Shown: one piece after another, positions 6,142 to 13,599 of the stretch
Numbering within the stretch: position 1 is the stretch's first letter
How the letters are laid out: each line of letters opens with the position of its first letter
Source: Chitinophagaceae bacterium UBA2793
GTDB taxonomy: Bacteria > Bacteroidota > Bacteroidia > Chitinophagales > Chitinophagaceae
Reading direction: 5' to 3'
NCBI GenBank assembly: GCA_002352045.1
Contig: DEHT01000065.1
Coordinates: 20,925-41,642, forward strand
DNA: 20,718 bases
Notes under the pieces: generated by a model
Told to the model about the DNA's origin: nothing
The model's database searches: none
What the model saw: only the letters and a program-made list of their open reading frames with translations
Position numbers and translations under genes: made by a program

Positions 6142-8904
6142 TTAAAATGTATAATTGAATGTCATACTAAAAGTGGTGCCGTATCTTCTTGAAAAACGAA
6201 CAGCATCGGTACCCTTTTGATAGCTTCGTTTATCCTGGTCGCCCACATTTTGATAGAATGTTTGTTTTTGATTCAACAGATCGCTAATGTTCATTCTTAG
6301 CTCGGCTTTGTTATTGATTAATTTTTTTGAAAGTTGAAAATCCAGTAATGAACGAGGTGCTTCATACACATCGGGCGAGCCTTGCGGCACATCGCCTACC
6401 AGGTAAATTCTTTCACCAATTCGATTGTACAAAACGGTGGCCGTAACACCCGTTTCGGGCAAATCGTACAATAAACCCAGGTTGATTACATAAGGCGATT
6501 GCCCTTGCAATGGCCTGTCTAACTGAAACGCCTTATCTTCTACCCTGCTGTAGATATATGAAACATTGGCCTGGAAGCTGAAGTTTTGCAGCGCTTGTAC
6601 CATATCCAACTTCTTACGCAACTCAGCTTCTGCTCCATAAGCATTGGCTTTATCCGGGTTGATAAAATTGATGGTGCTTAGGTTTAGAAATTGTTCGGTA
6701 GGCGTTTCAAAATGTTTGTAGAATGCGCCAATGGTAAACACTTCGCCGGCTCTTGGATACATTTCATAACGCAAATCAATATTCGAAATTTTTGTTCTTT
6801 TCAAATTAGGATCACCCTGGGTTGAAAGATTGAGTTCAAAGTCGTACAGATTTAAATAAGCCAACTCACGCAACTCTGGGCGAACCACAGTTTGAGAACC
6901 GGAGAACCTGATATTGGTTTTTTTATTCAACTTATAGGTTGCATTTATACCGGGTAAAAAATCGGTAACCCTGGTATGAGAATGGCGTGGGTCGTATGCT
7001 TTAACGCTTCCTACTAACTGGTCGTAATCTTCTACTCTTACACCCCAAACCATTCTAAATTTTTCTGAAAAATTGTTATCAAATTGAATGAATCCTGCAT
7101 TTAAAATAGTATTGGCCAAATACCGGAAACTATTGCCCTTGATAGCATCAAAGGCAAATTTGTTGTCTTTTCCGTTTCCGAAGTTTTGAGGGTTAAATAT
7201 CTCTTCCGGCGATAGTTCACGCAAAGCGGCATTGTCTATTGGTAAATAATTGGCAAATAGTTTTGCATCAAAAAGCCTGTCTTTAATCTGTAACATATAA
7301 CCGCCTTTAACGGTTTGCTTTCTATTAAATAAATTAAAGTTGTAGCTCAAATCGCCGCCGGCAGTATAAATATAATCGCTCAGTTCCTGGTAAACTCTGC
7401 TACCACTTTGTTGCGAAAGTACATTGGCAATAATGGCACTGTAAGGGCTATTGGGCGCCGTTAGGTCTTTTGAATAAGTAAGTCTCCGTTGGTCAGGAAT
7501 GTATCCATCCAAAATATTAAATGCACCGTACCATTTAAACTTCAAGTCTTTTTTTATACTGTGGTCACCATTGGCTTGTACAGTAAAAAATGTATTTTGG
7601 CGATAGGTAAACTCCGAGCCTTTAATAGAATCTCTTCGGTCTAAATTAATCCCCAGCCTGTGTGTAATGGCATTGGTAGAGTTTACATTTACAATTGAAC
7701 GAACAGAAATTTTATTGGATGCATTCAATTGAGCAGTTACACTTCCAATGGCACCAACCGAAATATCCTGTTGATATTTTTCATCGTTGTAATTATAAAA
7801 AGTATCCACATTATTGTTTTCAATATTGTTGAGTTGGTTTACCAGTTTTAAATAACGGTTCGATTTATTGTAATTAATCCCCAATAAACCACCCACGGTT
7901 TTACCCGCAACTTTTGTATTAAAACCACCATTCATTTGGAAAGATGCATTGGGCGCAGCATTGGAGGAAGACTTATTCCACACCTGGCGCATTGATTTAC
8001 CAATTTCCGTTTTTTCCTGGGGTGTTAATAAATCAAATTCCGATTTAGTGGTATAAGCATCCGGCAAAGCTCTTGACCCATCATCAATACCCAGCCAGCT
8101 TTGTTTTCCTGCTTTATCTACATAAAATTCTTTACCGGTGGTTTGTGAATTAAAGCCACCACCTATTTGTACATTAAAAAAACCTTTTGCAGGAATATCT
8201 TTTGTATTTACCTGTATCAATCCACCTGCCCATTCGCCGGGGTATTCCGGAACAAAGGCTTTATTGATAACAATGTTATCAATCATAGAAGATGGAATTA
8301 AATCGAAAGAAAATGTTTTACGATCGGGTTCGGTGCTGGTAAGCAAAATACCATTTAACATGGCCTGATTATATCGGTCGGCCAGGCCACGCACTACAAT
8401 AAATTTTCCTTCCTGAATACTGGCGCCCGGAAGGCGTTTTAATACTTCACCGGTATTTCTATCGGGCGAGCGTTTGATGCTTTCGGCAGAAATAACCGAA
8501 GCAACGGTGTTGGTGTTTTTTTGAAATGAAATGATAGCAGCGGCCGTTTCTTTGCGTGCATTGCTGGTAGCTCTTACCACCACGCCTTCTTCTGTTTTGG
8601 TTTTGGGAGTAATGGCAAGGTTTTGAGTAGTTACTTTTCCTTCCAGAACTTCTATATCATCTACTTGTTGGGTTACACCATTGTACGAAAACACAAGGCT
8701 TACTAATTTTCCCTCTACATTAATTATGTATCGGCCTTCTGCAGTAGTGGCAGTGCCTTTTCCGCTTAATTTTTCTACAACCGATACCCCTGCCAAAGGT
8801 TGCCCTGTATTAGCATCGGTAACCTTTCCTTCTATCTTTCCTGTTTGAGCAAATAATGCCGTATTTATCAGCAGCACTAAAGCAAGTAAAAATAACCTTC
8901 TCAT
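6142..8904 (-). CDS. TonB-dependent outer-membrane receptor
   Basis: This 920-residue protein has a signal peptide (cleavage likely after ALFA, residue 19), a carboxypeptidase-regulatory-like beta-sandwich at about 21-105 (GKIEGKVTDANTGQPLAGVSV), and a plug domain at about 130-235. The plug contains VLKRLPGASIQ, VVRGLADRYNQAMLNGI and EWAGGLIQVNT. A long beta-barrel ends in the terminal aromatic FSMTFNYTF recognised by the outer-membrane assembly machinery. It should import a substrate across the outer membrane using TonB-ExbBD energy. At 920 residues it is slightly shorter than typical SusC, and the following gene is not SusD. Six 11-bp repeats upstream (8941-9006) resemble a Pho box, so I infer induction by phosphate limitation and a phosphate or organophosphate substrate. 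The family assignment is firm; the substrate is inference from context. Confidence 0.93.
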   Translation of the reverse strand: MRRLFLLALVLLINTALFAQTGKIEGKVTDANTGQPLAGVSVVEKLSGKGTATTAEGRYIINVEGKLVSLVFSYNGVTQQVDDIEVLEGKVTTQNLAITPKTKTEEGVVVRATSNARKETAAAIISFQKNTNTVASVISAESIKRSPDRNTGEVLKRLPGASIQEGKFIVVRGLADRYNQAMLNGILLTSTEPDRKTFSFDLIPSSMIDNIVINKAFVPEYPGEWAGGLIQVNTKDIPAKGFFNVQIGGGFNSQTTGKEFYVDKAGKQSWLGIDDGSRALPDAYTTKSEFDLLTPQEKTEIGKSMRQVWNKSSSNAAPNASFQMNGGFNTKVAGKTVGGLLGINYNKSNRYLKLVNQLNNIENNNVDTFYNYNDEKYQQDISVGAIGSVTAQLNASNKISVRSIVNVNSTNAITHRLGINLDRRDSIKGSEFTYRQNTFFTVQANGDHSIKKDLKFKWYGAFNILDGYIPDQRRLTYSKDLTAPNSPYSAIIANVLSQQSGSRVYQELSDYIYTAGGDLSYNFNLFNRKQTVKGGYMLQIKDRLFDAKLFANYLPIDNAALRELSPEEIFNPQNFGNGKDNKFAFDAIKGNSFRYLANTILNAGFIQFDNNFSEKFRMVWGVRVEDYDQLVGSVKAYDPRHSHTRVTDFLPGINATYKLNKKTNIRFSGSQTVVRPELRELAYLNLYDFELNLSTQGDPNLKRTKISNIDLRYEMYPRAGEVFTIGAFYKHFETPTEQFLNLSTINFINPDKANAYGAEAELRKKLDMVQALQNFSFQANVSYIYSRVEDKAFQLDRPLQGQSPYVINLGLLYDLPETGVTATVLYNRIGERIYLVGDVPQGSPDVYEAPRSLLDFQLSKKLINNKAELRMNISDLLNQKQTFYQNVGDQDKRSYQKGTDAVRFSRRYGTTFSMTFNYTF

Positions 8905-8923
8905 TCCTTATTTGTTTGTGCCG

Positions 8924-8931
8924 CAAAGAGA
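8924..8931 (-). promoter_or_regulatory. Likely -7 element of the TonB receptor promoter
   Basis: Read on the minus strand the octamer is TCTCTTTG, one mismatch from TAnnTTTG. It is followed by CGG and lies about 20 bp before the start codon. It sits 9 bp downstream of the nearest Pho-like repeat. The porin promoter has the same CTTTGCG core in the same place relative to its repeats, which is the main reason to believe it. Confidence 0.5.
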
Positions 8932-8940
8932 CGAACTCAT

Positions 8941-9006
8941 TGTTACCACAAAGTGAACAGAAGATTACGGGAATGTTACCGCTTTGTTACGGGAATGTTA
9001 TGCAAC
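8941..9006 (-). promoter_or_regulatory. Six-unit 11-bp Pho-box-like repeat array upstream of the TonB receptor
   Basis: On the plus strand, hexamers begin at exact 11-bp steps: TGTTAC 8941, AGTGAA 8952 (degenerate), GATTAC 8963, TGTTAC 8974, TGTTAC 8985 and TGTTAT 8996. Two of the units share a 14-base identity (TTACGGGAATGTTA at 8965 and 8987). On the receptor's coding strand the repeat reads GTAACA-N5. Direct repeats with 11-bp phasing bound in tandem on one helix face are the hallmark of PhoB/PhoP-type OmpR-family regulators: E. coli PHO boxes have 11-bp spacing, and B. subtilis PhoP boxes are TTAACA-like repeats. The array ends 9 bp upstream of the -7-like element. The repeats and their phasing are directly visible; Pho control is inference. 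Confidence 0.75.
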
Positions 9007-9025
9007 AAAAGTTTGAGGCAAGAGA

Positions 9026-10327
9026 CTAAAAACGAAATTGAAGGCGTAAGGTTAGCACATTATCCTTTACATCTTTTGTATAACCGGGCAATAAGGTTTT
9101 TTCGTTTTTCACCATAGCATAATAGATTACCGACTTTACATTGGGCGTTATATAATAAATGTAGCCCAAGCCCAGGGTATTAAATTTTATATCGGCCGCA
9201 GAAAAATTACTGCCGGCTGCACCAATTTCATTTTGCTTTACATTGTTGTTAGCATCGTACCAATCGTACTTAACCAGCAATTGATGATCGGGTGTAAATA
9301 AATGTTGTAAAAAATAAAAATAGGCACCATTAAATTTTCGTGAATAAAAACCACTATTGCCCGTAAGCAATTCAGCCGGCGTCCTGGTATCGTTAGCAGT
9401 GCCGGTTTGGGTACCTGCAATAAATTCGCCTCTCAATTCGGTAAACCTGCCTTGCCCATTATTTATTTTGAATTGTACATCGGCACCATAATATTGGCGG
9501 GGCGAAATTTTACCAATATTGCTTTCTGCCGAATCGAGTACCTGCATTTTTATATTACCAACTTCTTTGGTGGTATAATGATACTTGGTATTATTTTCAA
9601 TACCACCATATAAAAAGGAAGCTCCGGCAGAAACACTCATTTTATTTGGAAGGCTAACCGGTTTCATGGAAACCCTGCCAATGATATCTTTTCTATTATC
9701 ATATTCGCCGGTGGCATTAATGCCCTGCCCGTTAAAAACGCCCAGGTCTATTTTAAGTTTATTGAGTTTAAAATTTTTCCGTCTTGAATCAAAACTTACC
9801 ATGGCTCCCAAGTCTCTTTCGCTGGCCATTAAAGTTTGGTTCATCCTTCCTCTTTCCGGACTTTCACGGTCGCTACTGCTTAAATTGGTTTCAAAACCAA
9901 AAGGCCTGGCAAACATACCGGTGGTTAAAGAAAACAGTTTGAACTTATTTTCAAAAACCCTGCCCCAAACATCTCTAATGGTAACCCTTCTTTCATTTAT
10001 ATCAAACTGAAAAGTAAATTGTACTCCAGGTCCTTCTTCGCCTTTAAAATGTACATAATCTATTCTAACCCGGCTTCTTCTTAGCATAAAACGATTGCTC
10101 ACCCTTTTACCAAAGTCGCCGCCTTCAAAAGACGCAATACCTTCGTTTTGTGAAATTTGAAACTGTGGTTGTATATACCCACTAAATTTTAAGTGATCGT
10201 ATTTTCTATAAATACTCAGCATACCCCGCCCGGTTTCGGTTGTAGTATCTACCATATCCATCAAAAATTGAGCACCACTTATCAAAGAACCTAATAAAAA
10301 AACCGATAAAAAAATTACTTTCTTCAT
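9026..10327 (-). CDS. OprP/OprO-type (Porin_O_P) outer-membrane porin
   Basis: This 433-residue outer-membrane beta-barrel belongs to the family that includes phosphate- and polyphosphate-selective porins. A signal peptide (MKKVIFLSVFLLGSLISGA, cleavage near residue 19) precedes barrel strands with typical family features: LKFSGYIQPQFQ, then NRFMLRRSRVRIDYVHFKG, then FQFDINERRVTIRDVWGRV and GMFARPFGFETNLSSSDRESPERG. It ends in LRLQFRF, with a C-terminal Phe as expected for barrel insertion. The frame extends to an ATG at 10363, but the internal Met at 10327 gives a proper signal peptide and lies downstream of the putative promoter, so I start there. Three 11-bp Pho-like repeats lie upstream (10369-10401). 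Family members can also be less selective, so phosphate specificity comes from context: divergent DUF47/PiT genes and the shared repeat with the TonB receptor. Confidence 0.88.
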   Translation of the reverse strand: MKKVIFLSVFLLGSLISGAQFLMDMVDTTTETGRGMLSIYRKYDHLKFSGYIQPQFQISQNEGIASFEGGDFGKRVSNRFMLRRSRVRIDYVHFKGEEGPGVQFTFQFDINERRVTIRDVWGRVFENKFKLFSLTTGMFARPFGFETNLSSSDRESPERGRMNQTLMASERDLGAMVSFDSRRKNFKLNKLKIDLGVFNGQGINATGEYDNRKDIIGRVSMKPVSLPNKMSVSAGASFLYGGIENNTKYHYTTKEVGNIKMQVLDSAESNIGKISPRQYYGADVQFKINNGQGRFTELRGEFIAGTQTGTANDTRTPAELLTGNSGFYSRKFNGAYFYFLQHLFTPDHQLLVKYDWYDANNNVKQNEIGAAGSNFSAADIKFNTLGLGYIYYITPNVKSVIYYAMVKNEKTLLPGYTKDVKDNVLTLRLQFRF

Positions 10328-10349
10328 TACTGTCCGTGTATATTTTGCG

Positions 10350-10357
10350 CAAAGGAA
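10350..10357 (-). promoter_or_regulatory. Likely -7 element of the porin promoter
   Basis: On the minus strand the octamer is TTCCTTTG, one mismatch from TAnnTTTG, followed by CGC. It lies 11 bp downstream of the porin Pho-like array and 22 bp upstream of the chosen porin start (10327). It shares CTTTGCG and its placement with the TonB receptor promoter. Confidence 0.5.
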
Positions 10358-10368
10358 TAACAATTAAA

Positions 10369-10401
10369 TATTACCTCTATGTTACTAAATTATTACCAAT
10401 T
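10369..10401 (-). promoter_or_regulatory. Three-unit 11-bp Pho-box-like repeat array in the porin / DUF47-PiT divergent region
   Basis: Plus-strand hexamers TATTAC 10369, TGTTAC 10380 and TATTAC 10391 are spaced exactly 11 bp, with TTAC invariant. Orientation relative to the porin is the same as at the TonB receptor promoter (GTAA on the coding strand). The array lies in the divergent region, so it could also affect the DUF47-PiT operon, whose -7 element begins 31 bp further on. Binding by the regulator encoded at 1360 is inferred, not shown. Confidence 0.7.
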
Positions 10402-10432
10402 ATATTTATGAAGCTAAAATTGACTAACTTTT

Positions 10433-10440
10433 TAATTTTG
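10433..10440 (+). promoter_or_regulatory. -7 promoter element of the DUF47-PiT operon
   Basis: TAATTTTG is a perfect TAnnTTTG match, 15 bp upstream of the DUF47 start codon. No TTG sits at the usual 19-21 bp upstream (the nearest, at 10420, is 10 bp away), so the promoter may be weak or depend on an activator. Confidence 0.45.
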
Positions 10441-10455
10441 CCAAAATTTTAAACC

Positions 10456-11103
10456 ATGGCTTTCAATTCTATTTTAAAAATCTTTCTACCTAAGGACCGT
10501 GTATTTTACCAACTATTTGAATCGGTGGCAGACGAACTGGTTAAAATGGGCACCAAATTAAAAGATGTAGTTACAGAACCCGATTTTGATAAACGAGGCA
10601 AGTTGATTAAAGATTTGGAAGATATGGAGCATGTGAATGATGAATATACGCATAAAATTTTTACAGAGTTGGGCAAAAACTTCATCACTCCATTTGATAG
10701 GGAGGATATTCACTACTTAGCAAGTGCCCTGGATGATATTGCCGACTATATTTATGCTACTGCAAAAAAGATAAATTTTTACAGGGTAAACCCCGACGAT
10801 ATAGGCATTCAAAAATTTGCCGACCTAATTGCATTAGGTACACAACATGTGCAAAAAGCAGTAACCGAATTGAGGAATATGAAAAACATGCGCCAGATTA
10901 CAGATTCGCTGGTAGCCATCAATAGTATTGAAAACCAGGGCGACGATATTTTTGATATGAGCATTGAAAGATTATTTGCAACTGAGCCAGATGCAAAAGA
11001 AGTAATTAAGAAAAGAGAGATATACCAGGTAATGGAGATTGTTACCGATAAATGTGAAGATGCTGCTAATGTAATTGAAAGCATCATTGTAAAATATGCT
11101 TAA
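10456..11103 (+). CDS. DUF47 family (PhoU-like) accessory protein of the PiT phosphate transporter
   Basis: This 215-residue, wholly alpha-helical cytoplasmic protein lacks a signal peptide and membrane segments. It begins MAFNSILKIFLPKDRVFYQLFE, typical of DUF47. Acidic helices such as KLIKDLEDMEHVNDEYTH and FDREDIHYLASALDDIADYIY carry the conserved Glu/Asp/His residues associated with metal binding in PhoU-like helical bundles. The length is normal for the family. The PiT transporter gene follows on the same strand after 89 bp, the standard pairing, and DUF47 proteins are thought to modulate PiT transport. It is divergent from the porin, with the Pho-like repeats in between. There is no Shine-Dalgarno sequence. 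Functional detail beyond association with PiT is not visible in the sequence. Confidence 0.92.
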   Translation: MAFNSILKIFLPKDRVFYQLFESVADELVKMGTKLKDVVTEPDFDKRGKLIKDLEDMEHVNDEYTHKIFTELGKNFITPFDREDIHYLASALDDIADYIYATAKKINFYRVNPDDIGIQKFADLIALGTQHVQKAVTELRNMKNMRQITDSLVAINSIENQGDDIFDMSIERLFATEPDAKEVIKKREIYQVMEIVTDKCEDAANVIESIIVKYA

Positions 11104-11151
11104 ACACATTTGATAATTTTCATGATTGTGATGTTAAACAAAAGTTCTTTC

Positions 11152-11187
11152 ATTATCAAATTATCACATTATCGCATTATCAAATTA
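11152..11187 (+). repeat. 8-bp tandem repeat in the pit leader
   Basis: ATTATC recurs at 11152, 11160, 11168 and 11176, with a partial copy at 11184, an exact 8-bp period with two variable bases per unit. It ends 5 bp before the PiT start codon and so occupies the ribosome-loading region. It could be slippage-prone or simply low-complexity sequence. Confidence 0.6.
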
Positions 11188-11192
11188 AAATT

Positions 11193-12338
11193 ATGACTAC
11201 TTTCCTAATAATAATTATTGCCCTTGCCCTCATCTTTGATTTTATAAATGGGTTTCACGATGCTGCTAACTCAATTGCTACTATTGTAAGCACAAAAGTG
11301 CTTACTCCTTTTCAGGCGGTTATTTGGGCTGCTTTTTTCAACTTTGTTGCGTTCTTTATTTTTAGCGATCATGCCGTAGCCAATACAGTTGCTAAAACGG
11401 TTCACCAGGATGTAGTAAATGGTTCGCAAGGTTTGATTATAATATTATCAGGATTAATAGCTGCTATATTTTGGAATTTATTAACCTGGTGGTATGGCCT
11501 TCCTTCTTCATCTTCTCATACATTAATTGGTGGTTTTGCCGGTGCCGCCATAGCTGCTGCAGGCTTTGGAAGTATTGACGGAGCTATGATTATGAAAACG
11601 GTCATCTTTATTGTATTAGCACCATTAATTGGCATGGTGATTTCTATATTTATAACCCTTGTAACCATTCAAAAAAATTTTTGGCTAAAAATTGGCATCA
11701 TCGTAGCAGTGGTGGCATCCTGCGTATTATTTATACCATTTAAAAAAGATTTTGAAAAATGGGCATTGCTTGGGCTGGGTGTAATATTTGTTGCATCCTA
11801 TTTTTATAATTATCTCAGAGGCGAAAATGCTTACCGAACCAGTAACATGTATAAAAAACTACAGTTGGTTTCTTCTGCAGTTTTTAGTATTGGACATGGT
11901 GGTGCCGATGCTCAAAAAGTAATGGGTATTATAACCGCCGCATTAATTGCCGGAGGAAATATTCAGGAGTTTTCGCAAATGCCTGCTTGGGTTCCACTGG
12001 CTTGTTATGCAGCTATAGGAATTGGTACCATGAGTGGTGGTTGGAAAATTGTAAAAACTATGGGTACAAAAATTACCAAGGTTACTCCTTTAGAAGGTGT
12101 GTGTGCCGAAACCGCAGGTGCCATTACCCTTTTTACCGCTGCTAACTTAGGTGCTCCTGTAAGTACCACACATACTATTACAGGCGCCATTATTGGAGTA
12201 GGTGCTACTAAGCGATTGAGTGCGGTGCGCTGGGGCGTTACCGTAAACCTAATATGGGCCTGGATATTAACCATTCCGGTTAGTGGTGCATTGGCTGCAG
12301 GTGTTTACTATATTTTGCATAACGTATTGCATTTTTAA
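11193..12338 (+). CDS. PiT-family inorganic phosphate transporter
   Basis: This 381-residue inner-membrane protein has about ten hydrophobic segments and the internal duplication typical of PiT. The N-terminal half has FDFINGFHDAANSIATIVST (about 15-34) and PSSSSHTLIGGFAGAA (104-119). The C-terminal half has the matching FSIGHGGADAQKVMGI (231-246) and PVSTTHTITGAIIGVG (322-337). These segments form the family's phosphate- and cation-binding signatures. It should import phosphate, as a metal-phosphate complex or with protons or sodium, across the cytoplasmic membrane. It is paired with the DUF47 gene upstream and ends in a strong terminator 27 bp after the stop. Length is in the short range for bacterial PiT, with no sign of truncation. 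No separate promoter was found in the 89-bp gap, so co-transcription with DUF47 is likely. Ion specificity cannot be told from sequence. Confidence 0.95.
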   Translation: MTTFLIIIIALALIFDFINGFHDAANSIATIVSTKVLTPFQAVIWAAFFNFVAFFIFSDHAVANTVAKTVHQDVVNGSQGLIIILSGLIAAIFWNLLTWWYGLPSSSSHTLIGGFAGAAIAAAGFGSIDGAMIMKTVIFIVLAPLIGMVISIFITLVTIQKNFWLKIGIIVAVVASCVLFIPFKKDFEKWALLGLGVIFVASYFYNYLRGENAYRTSNMYKKLQLVSSAVFSIGHGGADAQKVMGIITAALIAGGNIQEFSQMPAWVPLACYAAIGIGTMSGGWKIVKTMGTKITKVTPLEGVCAETAGAITLFTAANLGAPVSTTHTITGAIIGVGATKRLSAVRWGVTVNLIWAWILTIPVSGALAAGVYYILHNVLHF

Positions 12339-12365
12339 TTTTCGCTTTACATTAAAAAAATTTAC

Positions 12366-12400
12366 AATCGCTCAACACTCGTTGAGCGATTTTGTTTTTC
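12366..12400 (+). terminator. Rho-independent terminator after the PiT gene
   Basis: There is a perfect 10-bp stem, AATCGCTCAA (12366-12375) with TTGAGCGATT (12382-12391), around a 6-nt loop, followed by a T-rich run to 12400. It separates the phosphate operon from galE. Confidence 0.85.
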
Positions 12401-12424
12401 TTTGCATCAACAAAAATGGATACA

Positions 12425-13438
12425 ATGAAAATATTGGTAACAGGCGGTACAGGCTATATTGGCTCACATACTATTGTTGACTTAGTACAAAACGGATATG
12501 AAGTAATAAATGTTGACAACAATAGCCGAAGTAATCCTAAAATGATAAATGCAGTAGAAGAAATAGTTGAAAAAAAAATAAAAACCTACCCGGTTGATCT
12601 TTGCAACTTTGAAGATACCCGTGCTATTTTCCAGGAGAACAACGACATTAAAGGCATTATACATTTTGCTGCTTACAAAGCCGTAGGCGAATCGGTTGAA
12701 AAACCTTTGCTGTACTTTGAAAACAACAATAGTTCGCTGGTGAATATTTTAAAATGCGTAGCCGAATTTAATGTGCCGCATTTTGTTTTTTCATCTTCCT
12801 GTACTGTATATGGCAATCCTGCTTCCATTCCTGTAACAGAACTTACGCCGCAACAGCCGGCCGAAAGCCCTTATGGCAGTACCAAACAAATGGGCGAAGC
12901 AATTGTAAGCCAGGTGATGAATAGTTTAAAAAATCAACAAGCCATTTTATTGCGCTATTTTAATCCGGTAGGTGCTCACCCCAGTAATTTAATTGGAGAA
13001 GTACCCATTGGCCGCCCGGCAAATTTGGTACCGGCTATTACGCAAACAGCCATTGGCAAATTGCCACAAATGCAGGTGTGGGGAAACGATTATGATACCA
13101 GGGATGGCAGTTGCCTTAGAGATTATATTCATGTATGCGATATTGCACATGCGCATACACTTGCGTTGAATTATTTAGTAGAAAATAAAAACAAAACCAA
13201 TTGCGATATCTTCAATTTGGGCAGTGGCAACGGTTATACCGTATTAGAGGTTATAAAAACATTTGAAAAAGTAAGCGGCCAAAAACTCAACTATGCTATT
13301 GGCCCTCGCCGTGGCGGTGATGTGGTGGCTATTTTTGCCAATAACGATAAAGCCGTAAATGAATTGAACTGGACCTGCCAATACAATTTGGAAGACATGA
13401 TGCGCACGGCATGGGAATGGGAGAAAAAATTGGCATAG
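12425..13438 (+). CDS. galE: UDP-glucose 4-epimerase
   Basis: This 337-residue cytoplasmic NAD-dependent enzyme interconverts UDP-glucose and UDP-galactose, supplying galactose for polysaccharides or feeding the Leloir pathway. It is an extended short-chain dehydrogenase: the NAD-binding GGTGYIGSH is at 7-15, the serine-containing SSSCTVYG at 123-130, and the catalytic YGSTK pair Y150/K154. Further GalE signatures are RYFNPVGAHPS, GEVPIGRPANLVP, DGSCLRDYIHVCDIAHAH and the C-terminal GPRRGGDV. Length is normal. In-frame ATGs at 12392 (inside the terminator T-rich region) and 12416 are possible, but MKILVTGGTGYIGSH is the standard N-terminus, so I chose 12425; 12416 would add only MDT. It stands alone after the PiT terminator and is followed by accessory-looking genes. 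Specificity for UDP-GlcNAc as well as UDP-Glc cannot be excluded. Confidence 0.95.
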   Translation: MKILVTGGTGYIGSHTIVDLVQNGYEVINVDNNSRSNPKMINAVEEIVEKKIKTYPVDLCNFEDTRAIFQENNDIKGIIHFAAYKAVGESVEKPLLYFENNNSSLVNILKCVAEFNVPHFVFSSSCTVYGNPASIPVTELTPQQPAESPYGSTKQMGEAIVSQVMNSLKNQQAILLRYFNPVGAHPSNLIGEVPIGRPANLVPAITQTAIGKLPQMQVWGNDYDTRDGSCLRDYIHVCDIAHAHTLALNYLVENKNKTNCDIFNLGSGNGYTVLEVIKTFEKVSGQKLNYAIGPRRGGDVVAIFANNDKAVNELNWTCQYNLEDMMRTAWEWEKKLA

Positions 13439-13599
13439 GCAGAAATAAATTGCAGTGGTTCAAATCCGGACATTATGCCATCCTGAATACAAATGAACCT
13501 CGATGAATATGAAGCTGAAACGTAAAGACTTCAACGGCGTAAAATTCTTAAACAGCTCCTAATAACTGAAAGTAAGGGAAACTGTTTAAATTAACTAAT

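Noticed and set aside
8138..8368. 76-codon plus-strand open frame inside the TonB receptor gene
   Set aside because: It is antisense to a strongly supported receptor coding region, with no promoter or recognisable protein features.
9585..10010. 141-codon plus-strand open frame inside the porin gene
   Set aside because: It is antisense to the well-supported porin frame; its hydrophobic composition reflects the complement of barrel codons.
10328..10363. Longer N-terminus for the porin from ATG 10363
   Set aside because: It would place a non-signal-like segment before a perfect signal peptide, and it overlaps the putative -7 element.
11152..11187. Possible CRISPR-like array in the 8-bp repeats
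   Set aside because: The units are too short and contiguous, with no spacers; this is a simple tandem repeat.
12392..12424. Longer N-terminus for galE from ATG 12392
   Set aside because: It begins within the T-rich tail of the PiT terminator and adds residues not typical of GalE; the NAD-binding strand starts at 12425.
13451..13470. GGTTCAAATCC looks like the T-loop of a tRNA
   Set aside because: Only two stem pairs form around the loop, and no acceptor stem, anticodon arm or CCA end is present nearby. At most it is a remnant or attachment-site relic.
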